A DNA stretch of 64,000 nucleotides from Pycnopodia helianthoides. Taxonomy: Eukaryota; Echinodermata; Asteroidea; Forcipulatida; Asteriidae. The stretch is from the NCBI GenBank assembly GCA_032158295.1, contig CM063262.1:5365394-5429393 (forward strand). The letters run 5' to 3'. Position 1 is the first letter of the stretch. Every line of letters begins with the position of its first letter. Below the pieces are notes generated by a model, which had not been told where the DNA came from, did no database searches, and was given only the letters and a program-made list of their open reading frames with translations. The translations under genes and the position numbers were made by a program. This document shows, piece after piece, positions 39,501-54,500 of the stretch.

Positions 39501-42500
39501 CCCCTACTGTACCTTAACACTTAAAACTTAACTCTCAAACCATAATTCTGTACACCCTTAACACTAATCAATTAAGGGCTAGGGGTAAGAGTAGGGGGGC
39601 AAGGGTTGAGGGTTAAGGATTAAAGGGTTAATACAGTGCATTGCTACGGCAAATAAATTAAGCCCTCTGATGTTTGTTTCCTTCCACCAAGGTCATTACT
39701 GTTCCGATTCGTCCGAGGAGCCCGGTCCCGTCAGCCAGCCTTACGGTGACCTCTGCTGGCAGGGTCACTACTGCCCTAACGGTACGGCCTACCCGGAGAC
39801 TTGTCCACCGGGGACCTATCTTGATGCCGAGGGACAGGGTGACATCAACGACTGCATCCCTTGCAGACCCGGTAAGACTTGACTTTGAACCGAGCGATAA
39901 GAGCACCGGACTCAAACTCTGGTGTTTCTGTTCAGCAGAGTGTGTCGGTTTGAGTCCCGGATGTGACACTTGTGTCCTTAAAGCAAGACATTTGGATATT
40001 GTTGCTGCGTCCTTCGGATGGACGTTAAAGTCGTAGGTCCTGTGTGATGTGTGATGCACACAAAAGAACCCAGTGCACTTATCGAAAAGAGAAGGGGTTC
40101 GCCCTGGTATTCCTGGTTTGATTGGCAGCATAATGCGCCACAGCACCTTGTAAACCATTGCATTGTGTTATGTAAAGTAATAGATCTAATACCTCGAAAC
40201 GTAGCTCCACAATACCTTGCAGGAAAATACTGAATGTTTAAGTGCCTTGAGCGTCACAGAATGACGGATATGAGCGCTATATAAGAAGCCACTATTATTA
40301 TTTTTATTAACATTGCGCAGGTGTCGCGCGTTCGCCTGTCGTTCACTTTTTTAGTGTGGTATGAGCCAATTTTAGTAAAAGACGTATAGGTGCCTTTGAC
40401 GATACAAACATAAAATTTAGCACACAGTGAAGAAAGGTCATGAGAAAAATATTCGGCTATAGGGTCGTCGCAGATTTGAGTTTGAAAAAACTATAGATAA
40501 AATTTACAAGCAATTTCTATTTTTTTGAAATGGCTGCCATTGCCTACCTATATATTTTCAAAGGTTTAAAGGAACATTACAGAATTGGTAAGAAAAAAAC
40601 TTGTAAAATATACTTTTTGATCACAGATTTACATAAAACTTACACGGTCTAATGAGGATGATAGTAGAAAACATCCCTTGAAATATTTCTGTCTGAAATG
40701 ACATATTTGATGAGAAATGAATAAACTAATTTTCCGATTGGAGTTTATCGCTCAGTGAGCGTTTTATTCATTTGTTGAATCTATATGATTTCATGCAAAT
40801 GTGTAATCGTTTTTTCACTACTTTCTCGCGACCCAGATGGCCGATCGATCTCAAACTCCTACAGGTTTGTCAGTTTATGTATATGGTGGATTACATAAAG
40901 AGCTTACACTGCCAGCAACTGTTTTGTGAGCAAAAACCAATTCTGTAATGTTCCTTTAATGTGCGGTGGCGCTATAACTAAATGTCTGTCTCATGTCCTG
41001 TTCACACACCCTGTCTGGGTGCCAACTTCCATGCTTGTACCATCAAAGGCACAATTCCCCCCCCCTCCAAATATTTCCCCTATCCTGCCCCACTATTTGT
41101 AACTACTTTACAAAAAAATCCCATAATACTAACACCGATGACTGATGGTATTCATGCATTTGATGTACGCAGGTTACTATTGCGACCAGCCGGGCCAAAC
41201 CAACGTAACAGCGGAGTGCGACGCCGGGTTTTTCTGCAGTCTGGGAGCCAATAACAGCGCCCCGACCGATGGCGTCACAGGTAATTGATGTGGAGTTTTT
41301 GAGGCATTGCACAGTGAGGTGTCAATGTATACTCAGTATACAAGAGCAAGCTAGTCGAAACGTTGAGACCAAATAAGAACTCACTCGTGGCAGTGAAGTC
41401 CCCTTGAGGGAAAGTAGTAGTCGTGGCCGATTTCCTACCTTCCGCCCAGGTAGTAGTTAATAGATAGGTTGCAGTATGACGTAAATCGGCCATCTTTACG
41501 GGCAGTTTGGAACAAACAGGCATGCGTTTCGTGTGAGAACGGCATGCAGCACGCGCACATTTTACAAAACTCACTGCGGGATTGGCCAGTGAACAACGCG
41601 GCTGCGTTAATAAGTTGAGCGCTTGACGCATCTGCAAGCCAAAATGCACTTTGCCCGTAAAGATGGCATCTACTGGGAACTATCTATGAGCAGGACAGTT
41701 CTTTCCAGAACTAAGAAGTCTCCGGAATTCCAAAAATCTACTCCCCTATGTGAACTCTGGTTCGAATCCCGCCCTCAGATCATATATAATAACCTTGCTT
41801 GTGGATTTGGCTATTCCGGAGGTCGCAGCTTCGAATCCCACTCCAGTTAACTTTTCGTTGGATTACAGCTATCCAGTCGGTTTCCCTTGTGGTTTTATGA
41901 CTAGGAGTAGGAAAAAATGTTCAAAATTTGTGCAAATTCGTTTCTTTCTCCCAGGTGATAGATGCTGGGTCGGGCACTACTGCGAGGTCGGATCCTCCCG
42001 CCCTACCCCATGCACCAACGGCACGTACTACAACAAGACCGGGGCGGAGGAGTGCGACATCTGCCCGGCCGGCTACCAGTGCATACACGGCGACACGGCA
42101 GACCCCTGCCCCCAGGGTTACTACTGCCCTACGGGGACGGGATACGACCTCAGACTGTGCCCGACTGGGTATTATGGGAACCGTGAAGGGTTACAGCAGG
42201 TGGATGAATGCACTCCTTGCACAGGTAAAAATGTCCCCTTGAGATGACTGGGTTCCTAGCTTTAAAGTTGCACTTGCGCAGGATTTTAAAAAAAAGTGAT
42301 CTCTGAAGGCCTGTAATTCTTACTTTTGATTTTTTTTTATTCCGTAAAGTAGATATTAAGTAACATCAGGAACAGATGAAAATCGTAGTCAAAGGTAGAA
42401 TCTTCCAAACTTTTCACAACAGTCCATTGAAGAAAGAATTGACAAATTGAATGGCAAACTGGAGAAACTCATTTTTGAGGCAATGCTTCTACACAAAGAC

Positions 42501-45500
42501 TGTTATTTTCTATTTTGTTATCAGTCAGAGCAATGTGAAGATCTTGAGGACAACAACCTTAAAGTGTTATGTACCTCTTATACCATTATAAGACCTACCA
42601 AATAAAAGTGATACTGCCCTCACATGAACAATATCTTAAAAAGTACGATACCTCTGTCACTGCTTTACAAGTACGATACCTCTTTCACCGCTCTAGAAGT
42701 ATGATACCTCTTTCACTGCGTTGCCAGTACAATACCTCTTTCACTATTTAACAAGTACGATACCTCTTTCACTGCTCTACAAGTATGATACCTCTTTCAC
42801 TGCGCTACTAGTAAAATACCTCTTTCACTGTGTTAAAAGTACAAAACCTCTTTCACTACGTTACAAGTACGATACCGCCGCAGCTTTACAAGTACGATAC
42901 CTCTTTTACTACTTTACAAGTATGATACCTGTTTCACTGTGTTAAAAGTACGATACCTCTTTCACTATTTTACAAGTTTATTACCTCTTTCACTGCTTCG
43001 CTGTACCCCCCTTCCAATTCACATCACAGTATTCAGTATTTATTTAACAACAACTACTCCTTCCCAGGTGGTTACTTTTGCGCTACCCCCGGCCAAGCAG
43101 TTGAAGACGGCGAATGCAACCCCGGCCACTACTGCGAGCTGGGTGTGGACACCATGTCCCCCACGGCATCAGACGGCCACAAGGGGGTCGGAGGGATCTG
43201 CCCCGCGGGGAGTTACTGCCCAACAGGTACCGTCACCCCGCACGAGTGCGACGCGGGGTCGTTCACGGCCTCGGAAGGTCAGAGTTCGTGCGATCCGTGC
43301 ACCGCCGGTTACTACTGCCCGGCGAACACGAGCGACCCGACTATGTACCCGTGCTCGACGGGTTACTACTGCCCTCAGCAGACGGCGTACGAGACCGAGT
43401 TGCCCTGCCCGGAGGGAACGTACAACTCTCTCACCCTCCAGCAGAATAGTTCCTCCTGTGAACTTTGCACCCCTGGAATGTACTGCGAGGGAGAAGGATT
43501 GGACCAGCCCACTGGTAACTGCAGTGCAGGGTGGTTCTGTACTGGAGGGGCAGTCACTTCCACACCTTTACCAACTGGTGAGTGTCTGTTTTGTATTGAT
43601 ACATTGTAGCTTCATGGCATTCAGACATTGTCTGTGTCGCTTTTCCTATAGGCTCCATCTGCCTGGCTGAAACCCCCTTGGTAAACAACTAACTTATCAA
43701 TCTTTTCTAAATTAAACTGAAACCATGTATCCCATGTTTATGGACACAGGTAATGCCACAGTGATATCCGACTGCAGTTGTCCCGCCGCCAACTACACTG
43801 GCAATAAGTGTTATCCAGGGACATACTGTCCCGAAGGTTCAGTGGCCCCAGTGGACTGTACGGCAGGGTGGTACTGTGACGATTACGAACTCGCTACTCC
43901 AAAAGGTAATTTTTGAGTGCAGCAGATTTATTTAGTTTTACTTCTTTCGTTTTTCTTTCTTTCTACAATAGCACTGTGTAAACCTGGGTAGTCACACCCA
44001 GGGCCCAATTTCATAGAGCTGCTTAAGCAGAAAATACTGCTTAACAAATTTCTGCTCAGCAGAAATGAGCAGGATACCAGCCACAAATTGTACATGTGAC
44101 ATGGTAGTCTGGCTGGTAACCTTATTCTGGTGAGCATAATTTTACTACCCAAAGGCCAACGATGGAATTGAGCGCCCCCCCCTTCCCCCACCCACACCAC
44201 ACTCCCCTCCCAAAGCCCCATTATTTAATACTAGGAAAGTTGTGTTTATAATCATCTGTGGTGTGTCGTGGCCGAGCGGTCAAGCGCTCTTGACTCAAGC
44301 TCTGGTGTTTCTGTTCAGCAGAGTGTGGGTTCCAGTCCCGCTAGTGACACTTGGTGTCCGTAAGCAAGGCACCTAACCTGGTATTGCTGCCTTCCTTTGG
44401 ATGGGACGTAAAGCCGTAGGTCCAGTGCGTTGTGTAATGCACCTAAAAGAACCCAGTTACACTTGTCCTTAAGAGCAGGGGGTTCCCCCCCGTGTTTTTC
44501 TGGTATGGTTGGCTGCAGATTGCGCCACAGCACCTTTTAAACTGATACATGGTGCTACGTATAAAATGGTCTTATGTTTCAAACATAGTTCTGCATACCC
44601 TTGTAGCAAAAAATAACGAGTGTTTTGAGACGCCCTTAGATGCGATAAAGCGCTATATAAGTACTGCGCACTACTACCTTTGCGTACCTTGTGGCAAAAA
44701 CAGTGAGGACTTTTAGACGCCCTCGGATGTGATCAAGCGCTGTATAAGTACTGCGTACTACTACTTTTGCGTACCTTGTAGAAAAAATAATAAGCACTTT
44801 TAGACGCCCTCGGATGGATGGGATAAAGCGCTATGTAAGTACTGTGTACTACTACCTTTGCATACTTTGTACAAAAAATAATGAGTGCTTTGAGACGCCC
44901 TCGGATGGGATAAAGCGCTATGTCTGTATGTAAGTACTGCGTACTACTACCTTTGCGTACCTTGTAGCAAAAAAATGAGTACTTTGAGACGCCCTCGGAT
45001 GGATGGGATAAAGCGCTATATAAGTACTGTGTACTACTACCTTTCCAAGGAGAAATTGTAGACCAAGAGAATGTTCATGTTATTGACACTTCTTTCTCTC
45101 TCTCTCTCTCTACTATAGCAATGTGTAATGCCGGTTACTACTGCCCAGGGGGTAATGACGGGCCGGAACCCCCTAGCATGGAGTGCCCCCCTGGGTACTA
45201 CTGTGAGGTGGGTGTGGGCTACCCCATAGCCTGCCCCAATGGCACCTACTCCAACACATCCAAGAACACGGAGCTCAGCAACTGTCTGTCTTGTACCCCC
45301 GGTGTGTATAGAAAGTGTTCAAGTTAATTATCATTGTTACTGTTCTGGTTTGTTAAAAGCATTCAAATCTCGCGGCTCAAGGGCCAAGTTACATCTGAAA
45401 TCTTAAAGAGGTAAAAACATGCTGAAACTCATTATATAAATAAAAACATACACTTGAAAATACACATTAAACACTCTGACTGTTAATCCATTGAATTAGC

Positions 45501-48500
45501 ATAATATGTGTATTTTTTTATCCCCTCTAATCTTCAACTCTTGTGTCATGACCCAGGATCGTACTGTGCCGGGGAGCATTTGTGCAAACCATCGGCTCAA
45601 TGCGGACAAGGATACTACTGCCCTGGTGGTCAGATCAGCGACAAGCCGCTGGAGTATGTCTGCTGGCAGGGATTCCGCTGCCCTGTAGGCTCACCTCTAC
45701 CTGAGCTCTGCCCAAGAGGTAAGCTTTGTTTTTCTTTCTCAGGGCTCAGGCCGGGGATGGGATGGGGGGGGGGGGGCGGGGAAGTACTGAGTATACGGTG
45801 CTTTACACACATCGATGTATGGGTAAAACACAAATAATAATCTTTATCCCCGATGCAAATTTAAAATTGATAAAACAGAGGTTAAGCTAGGAAGAACTAT
45901 AACTAAATAAATGATTAATAGTAAACTTGCGGGTACAACCATGTGTAAATCTCCTTTGTGTGAGTGTTGGCTCTGAGAAGAGCCGGTGTGGTCTCGACGT
46001 TTCGAACAGTATACTCTGCTCGTCTTCAGGAGAAAGGTTAAGCTGTTACTCAAAATTAGCTGGGCCCAATTTCATAGAGCTGCTTAAGCAGAAAATATTG
46101 CTTAACATTTCTCTGTTCGGCAATAAATAAGCAGGATACCAGTTACATTTGGTTCGTGTGACATGGTATTGGAGCTGGTAACCTTATTCTGGTAAGCATA
46201 ATTTTGTTGTGCTTAGCTACTTTTTGTACCTAGGCAGCCCTATGAAATTGGGCCCAAATTCATAGAGCTGCGTAAGCAGGAAATATTGCTGAACAGTTAT
46301 TTCTGCTCGGCAAAATTAAGGAGGATACCAGTTACATTTGGTATGTGTGGCGTGGTATTTAGCTGGTAACCTTATTCTTGCAAGCATAATTTTGGTTTAC
46401 TAAGGTACTTTTTGTGCTCAGCTCTATGCGATTGGACACTGTACTGTAGTTATGACTGTAAACATACCTCAACTTATTTTGTCTTCTCTCTTTTACTTTT
46501 ATTGTATTTTCCTTGATAACTTTTGCCTATAAATCAGTATTACATTGACAAACCAATCTATGACACTACCTTTAAAACCTGTGAGCTTGCAGATTAAAAA
46601 TCATTATCTTTTTTTCCTTCTCGATAAATATCAATCCTGCACTTTGTCTTACAATTGTTTCTTGATTCCCAGGTACCTACCAGTCAGAGGAAGGTCAGGG
46701 GTCATGTAAGGTCTGTCTGGAAGGCGCCTACTGTGACCCGTTCGAGCTGGGCAACGTGACGGGGGTCATCGCCCCACCGGATTGCATCCCCGGTCACTAC
46801 TGTCCCAACGGCACCGAGTTTGCTCAACAGAACAAGTGCCCGATTGGTACATTCTCCAACAAGACCGCTCTGGCCAGAGAGGGTGAGTAAACTGATTTTA
46901 AAAAAAAAACAATTTTTATGAGATATCGCCTTACTCACAAGGCCGGACGGCCATTTCAAGGTGAGGGTTACCCTCTACTGATTTGGGCTGTTGACCCAAA
47001 ACAACTGACACTGTGAGGGCAAAGATGGTTCTTGTGATTGATTTAGCTTAGTGCGCTACATGTACATACTTGGCAGCACAGGCTGTATACTCCCGACGTG
47101 AGCTGAGATGGTATAAGAAATGAAATAATGGCCCAGTGACCAGGGGTAATAATATTTGAAGCGCAATGATCATTCTTTGGAATTGTGCTATATAAGAGTC
47201 GATATTATTATTATTATTACTATTATTCTGACAAACTGTTGCATTCCTGTTTAATTACTTCCACAGCATCTAGAAATATTGATCTGTTTTCTTAATCTGT
47301 TCTGTAGATCTGTTTAGTTTTTTGTTACCTTTTCTCTCAACTCCTTTTTGCTTGACTTTGTATCGAAATTCCCTTCTCCCTGGTAACCCCCGTAGACCAA
47401 TGCGATGACTGCGACTTTGGTTGGTACTGTGACGACGAGGGCCTGACCGCGCCGACCGCCAAATGCCAAGCGGGATACTACTGCCAGAGGGGAGCGCAGA
47501 AACCAGACCCAGACGACGGCTTCACCGGAGATGTCTGTCCGAAGGGGCAGTTCTGCGTCGAGGGATCAGCGACGGGTACGTGGTGATTTTAACACTGCTC
47601 TATGGGTGCACCCCACCCAATTAATCTCCCATACCATTCAGTGCAAAATTCTAAGTTTTTCAAAAATACATGAAAAATACTTAGAAGTCTCACAGCTTTT
47701 AACAGTAAGAAGAAAATTATTAATTGACTCTTGAACTTTTAGTCTCTGCTCATTTTTATATGAGGAGTCCCAGGGCCCGTCGAGTTATTCTCCCTCCAAG
47801 TAAAAACACCCTTACACAGGTGTAATTTTCAAAACGTCCGAGCATCAATCTTGAAAAATGTCCCTACCCCTCTCAGCAAATAGGACCATTTATTTCAGGG
47901 CCTATGTCATCCAAAACACCTTAAGTTGGAAGTCAACAACCCCCAGGTCACAATTTGGCAATATTTTTTACACTGAAACACTTTTGGGGGGCTCTCAAAT
48001 CTGTCTAATATAGAATATTTTGAGGGCCTACAAAAAACTAATGAGCTCGACGCTCTGTTTTCTCCTTATTTAGTGGGGTTGCACCCCTATGATATTGAGT
48101 CCTGAACTTTATATAAAAAAAAATTGTAATCATAATTTTCTTTTTCCTGATGATTACCAATCCTGTCTTTGAAATTTATTAAAGCGTAGCCCGATTTTAA
48201 TAACTTTGCCTTTCTCATCGAATTGCTATTCATTCAGGTGAAGATTGTCCCATCGGTAGATATGGTAACGACACCGGTCTCCGGACCTCGTCAGAGTGCC
48301 CGCTGTGTGACCCAGGCTGGTTCTGTCCCACCACTGGCCTGACGTCCCCCGGCACGCCCTGCTTCGCTGGGCATTACTGCATCCTCGGGGCGACCTCTGG
48401 CAATCCGGACGGTGAAGCCTATGGGTACAAGTGCCCAGAGGGTCACTACTGCCCAACTGGCACCCCCGTACCGGTACCATGTGTTCCTGGAACGTACAAC

Positions 48501-51500
48501 CCTGATGTTGGTAGGTTTCCATACAATATTTTTGTTTCCATCTGGTGTAATTTTCTTTGAAACCTTTGATAATCACATTTTTCCTTCTCTTGAAATAGTT
48601 TTTTTTTTATTATTTTTTTTCAGAAGAACTTCAGGTCTGACTGTCACACATATGAAAAAGGCCAATCCTCTCTCCTTTTTAAAGGAGATACATTTAAAAA
48701 TGTATATATTTTGTAATGTGTACTTCAAAAGTGTCTTGAAGCGAATCGCCTCTAAAATATTATTTTTTCGGATCGACACATCCTCACCAAAAAAAGATTT
48801 TATACGTGATGTTACCCCATGCCTCTTTCTTAGTGTAGCACCATACCATCTTCGCCAAGTGCATATATATTTGCCAAGTCCATTCATTTCCACTCTTTCT
48901 CCCTTCTGCCTCCAGGCAAGGACGAGCAGAATGACTGCAAAGCCTGCGACGGAGGCTACTACTGTCAGTACGACGGTCAAGCCAATGTCACCGGCGAGTG
49001 CTACGAAGGATTCTACTGCTCCGGCAATGCAAGCATTCCTAACCCTGAAGGTATCAATTCAATTCTTTATTGTCCACTCTTTTAAAAGATACAAATTTTA
49101 AACTTACATATGTCTAAAATTGATTAAAGCTCCAGAACAGGACAGTAAAATTCTTAAACAAAGAAATATAATAAAAGGAACTAAGACAACAACGATATTT
49201 TGACAGTGCAGTAGAACATGTAGAGAACATTGACAAGAGTAAAACACCTCACATCACAGTCGCATTCTCCTCTCCCCCAACAAACATCGTGATTGGAGAC
49301 ACAGTGTTTGGAACCCAACCCTCCACAATGGGTTTACAACAATGTAATTTTTTGAGGCATTTGTGATGTGCATTTGAACTTATCGAATTTGTGAAGAATA
49401 ATTGAATAAATTTATTTATTTTATGTAATGTTTCACCAGATGGATTGACCGGCGACATCTGTCCGATCGGTCACTACTGCCCGGAGGGAATCGACCGACC
49501 CCTCCCGTGCCTCAACGCCACCTACATGAACCGCACCGGCGCCGCCGAATGCCTGGACTGTCCAGCGGGCAGCTACTGCACCCGGGGCGACGTGCCCGAT
49601 CCCTGCCCGGCTGGGTACTACTGCCCGACGGGTACTGGGTACGACGTCCGGCCGTGCCCCGAGGGTACCTTCGGAGCCTCGGAGGGCCTGAGGAAGGAGG
49701 GCGACTGTACGGCGTGCACCGGAGGGAGCTACTGCGATACCCCTGGAATGGATTCTGTGACTGCGGACTGCGACCCGGGTTTCTTCTGTCTGTCTGGTGA
49801 GTTTTGTTAAAACTTCTAGTCAAATAATTTCACGTCTTAATTTTGTTCAACGTTAGTATTGTTTGAAGCAACTGTAAAGAAATAGTAAACTTGCGGGTAC
49901 AACAATGTGTAAATCTCTTTTGTGAGAGTGGTGGCTCTGAAAAGTCGAGACCACACCGGCTCTTTTCAGAGCCACCAATCTCACAAAAGAGATTTACACA
50001 TGGTTGTACCCGCAAGTTTACTATTTATTTGTAGTTTCTTCCTATTGTTCAATGTTATATTGCACTTACACTGGGACCATTGGAAGATACTAAGTGACGC
50101 ATATCAAACTAATAAATGGTGTGTCACGGCCGAGCCGAGCCGTCTTATTGCATCGGACTCGAGATCTGATAGTTAAATCATGGGAGTGTGGGTTTCGAAT
50201 CCCGGTCATGAACTTTGTGTCCTTGAGCAAGGCACTTACTGTAAGCATAAATTGCGTCTTTCATCTAGATGTATAAATGGGAACCCAGTTACAGTTTTTG
50301 TTATTAAAGAGAAGGGGGTTTGCCCCGGTGTTTCTGGCAGTGGCTGCTGAATGCATAGTTCAAAAACTTCAAAAACCTGTCTCGAAATAAGTAATGATAA
50401 GGGCTTTGAGACGCCCGTATATAAAGCGCTACATAAAAAATTAGTTGTTATTATTGTCATTAATTTTGAAAAAAATACCTGGGTACAGGGAAAGGACAAG
50501 AGGAGATTTAAAGGCACAGTACACGTTTGGTAATGACTCTGAAAATTAATGGCAATAAAAACTTACTTGGTAAGAAGTACAGCAGCCTTGGGTAGTATAA
50601 TGAATTTTGAGAAACTTTTAACTTCGAAGTACTACGGTTATGGAAAGTATATCACTTTTTATTCCCCCAAATTTGAATCTGAGAAGCCTTTCTGTCAGAA
50701 ACGCTTCTCAGACTGTGTATAACCTATGGGGAATATTCTTCCTGCGTGGAAATATTCGCTCCGTTTTATCAAACAAACATGTACTGTGCCTTTTTAACAA
50801 CTGTCTTTACTTTCTAACAGGTGTCAATGTACCCACCCCGAATGGAACTGACAACTTGGGTATCGGTGGGATATGCCGAGCAGGATACCAGTGCCCCCAG
50901 GGTTCGGCGGCTGAGGTCCCATGCTACGCCGGGACCTACTCAGGCCAAGATCAGATGGCTGATTGTGACATCTGCCCACAAGGTAAAGTTTCCTCAGTTT
51001 TCTGGGCAGGGATGAGAAATATCTGAAATCGGACTTTTTTTTAAAGTCTGCTTTAAAAATAAAAAATGCTGTATTTTTTTTTCCGAATAAAATAAGTCAT
51101 GCTCTTTTTGATCTACTTCGCTAGCACTGAGGATACTGTTCCCAAAAGCTCCTTGGAATCTATAACTCCAAGGGTTTATCAAAAGGTGGACATGCCATCA
51201 TTTCAAAGTACCTCCTAAGATCTGGATCACAGTTTCAAATTTTTGGGGGTCAAAAATGACTCTCACCCCTGACTGGGTCTCGGGGAGGAGTCTTTTCAAA
51301 AATTCTTTCAATTACTGAAACTCAAATTCTTCGTCAGTTTATCCAAAGTTTTGACTTGTTATCCCGCCCAGCCTCAATTTGACTTCATGTTACACCCTCC
51401 TGCACTAAATGACAACTTTTTTTTTGTTTTACAGTCAGTCAACAGTCAACTGCAGATGTTGTGAATGATGAAAAGACTGCGCAGAACTGTACTGGACATC

Positions 51501-54500
51501 TGTTTTATAAATGTATTTTATGAGATTCTGGGATTAATAGATTTATTTTCTGTTTCTGTGTTTTCAGGCAAATACTGTGAGAATATAACGGTGGTTCCGT
51601 CGGACTGTCCAGCGGGTCACTACTGCCCAGCCGCGACCGAGTACAGTGATCAGTACCCGTGCCAGGCTGGCACCTACAACAATGCCACAGGTACACAACT
51701 AAAACTGACAGCGTAAAGTCGGGTTCTTACACCACGCAAAGCGAATGGCGTGACGCAAAACATTCAAGGCCCAATTTCATGGCCCTGCTTACCGCCGATA
51801 TTCTGCGCTTGTGATCACCATTATCTGCTTATTTCATTAATTTCATTTATCAATTCTGGTTGTGAAGCCAAGGACTCTCAGAAAGCGAACTTAGTCTCTA
51901 TACTAGCCAAGAGCCCCGTTGAGAGAAGACAATGAAGGAAGTTTCAGGTTTAGGTGTGGGAGAAATATTCCAGGGCCCAATTTCATAGAGCTGCTTAAGC
52001 AGAAATAATGCTTAACAATGGTCTTCTAAGCAGAAATGAGCATGACACCAGTCACAAATTGTACATGTGACATGGTCTTTTGGCTGGTAACCTTATTCTG
52101 GTAAGCATAATTTTGTTGTGCTTAGCTACTTTCTGAGCTTAAGCAGTTCTATGAAATTGGGCCCTGGGAATATTGATTGGGTTTTTCAGTCCCTGCCTGA
52201 TTGCGTGGGTTTTTCAGTCCCTGCCTGATTGCGTGGGTTTTTCAGTCCCTACCTGATTGCGTGGGTTTTCCCTGGAATATTTCTCTGGGGTTTTCCTCCC
52301 ACACTTAAAACTAAAACTTCCTTCATTGTCTTCTCTCCACGGGGTTCTTGGCTAGTATAGTGATTAAGTTCGCTTCACAAACCAGAATAAATGAAATGAA
52401 ATGAAATGAAATGAAATTACAGCTGCATGGCTTTGGGCTTTTGTTTTGTGATTCTATTGTACCAAAAGAAACCTCAATACAGACACAGTAAACAGTTGGG
52501 ACGATGTCCACAACTTTGGAACGATGTTGTGCACGCGTTCTAGAAGCTGCCTATTCACTCAGCTGCTTTCTCCCTTCCTTCTCACAGGTCAAGGCAATGT
52601 GACCAGCTGCAACTACTGCCCCCCTGGGTGGTTCTGCGAATCGGCTGGCCTCGTGGAGCCATCGGGGCAATGTGATCCAGGGTTCTACTGCAGCGGAGGC
52701 TCGGACGAGAAGAGGCCGTTCGATGAAGGGGAGCTCGTATCACTGCCAACGTCAGGGTAGGTCAGATTCTCTTGGAATGGAACTAGAACTCGGTGGTACT
52801 AGATGTTAGTACCCCTAGTGGTTGAGCGATCAGATCAGCCTCGCTACCATGGGCAGCGTGTTGCATCGATACCTCTCGTCACTAACCCCTGTGACTTATG
52901 AGTATTCAATTAGTACAAGAACATTGACTAAGTACTAAATGAGTACTAGATTATTCAGTGAATACTTCACTTCACAAGCCTTGTTTTCTGCTTAGACATT
53001 TTGGTAATGTTTTACAAAGTATTTTTCCCATTTTTTGTTCTAGATATCTGTTTCCAAATGACACGTGTCACCCGACCTTTGACTGTGTGTGCCCCGCGTT
53101 CGACATGAGCACGGGGGGTCTGTGTGGACCGGGGTACTACTGCCCGACGGGATCCCCCGCACCCCAGAACTGCAGAGGAGGATCGTACTGCGAGACACCT
53201 GGCCTTGAGGAACCCACTGGTAGGGTTAGGGGCAATATAATCAAATAGTGACTGCTGCAGAGGGCAGCTGGTACATTGAGGGCAATAGTATGTTTAAAAG
53301 TATACACCTGGCCTTGAGGAACCCACGGATGGGTTAGGGGCAATATAATCAAATAGTGACCGCTGCAGAGGGCTGCTGGTACATTGAGGGCAATAGTATG
53401 TACAATAGTATACACCTGGCCTGAGGAACCCATAGGTAGGGTTAGGGGAAACACAATCAAATAGTGACTGCTGCAGAGGGCAGCTGGTAAATTAAGGGCA
53501 ATAGTATGTACAATAGTATACACCTGGGGGGGGGATAAGTGAGTGACAACAGTTAATCCCACTTGATTTAAACAAAAAGGATGTTCCTTTGTGACCCTTA
53601 TCTTGTGGGCGTTTCACAGTGACATGGAATCCTAAGTTCCTTTGTGTTTGTTTCCCTACCTTGAAATACTCTTGATTTTGTCGTGTACAGGCAACTGCTC
53701 TGCTGGCTTCTGGTGTAACCACACCAGCGCCGTACCCGACCAGTACATCTGCCCCGCCGGGCATTACTGCGAGGTCGGTACGGCCGTCCCAACGCCCTGT
53801 CCCGAGGGAACGTTCAGCCGCACCGAGATGAACACCGGGCTCGGGAACTGTGAAAACTGTACTGCTGGATATTACTGCGAAGGTATGTGTTTCCTTCTTT
53901 AAAGGAACATTACAGAATTGGTTTTTGCTAACAAAACAGTTGCTGGCAGTGTAAGCACTTTATGTAATCCACCATATACATAAACTGACAAACCTGTAGA
54001 AGTTTGAGATCGATCGGCCATCTGGGTCTCGAGAAAATAGTGAAAAACCGATTACACATTTGCATGAAATCATATAGATTCAACAAATGAATAAAACGCT
54101 CACTGAGCGATAAACTCCAATCGGAAAATTAGTTTATTCATTTCTCATCAAATATGGCATTTCAGACAGAAATATTTCAAGGGATGTTTTCTACTATCAT
54201 AATCATTAGACCGTGTAAGTTTTATGTAAATCTGTGATCAAAAAGTATATTTTACAATTTTTTTTCTTACCAATTCTGTAATGTTCCTTTAAAACAGAAT
54301 GCTAACTGTCTAAAGAGAATGAAGCTGCGCCCAAACAGAGCGACTTTGGCTACAACCAATAATAATAATAGTAATAATAATAATAATACCAACATTTGTA
54401 AAGTGCCCTAATCATGCAGGCATGCTCTAGGGCGCTCAACACAGTAATAGATGGATTGCAATATGCGTCATTGACCACCGTATTTGATGAATTATGCACG

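Larger units (their letters stand above)
51835..52420. mobile_element. SINE-G pieces in opposite orientations around a MITE-A
   Basis: 51840-51972 carries actagccaagagccccgttg and 52263-52420 the complement ttcttggctagtatagtg and ccctggaatatttctctggg. The (aaatg)n end is at 52388-52415. MITE-A lies between. Confidence 0.6.

Noticed and set aside
39468..39632. Interstitial telomeric repeat
   Set aside because: Units such as ttaaccc, ttaaacc and ttatccc are irregular, and the tract is a fold-back pair rather than a TTAGGG array.
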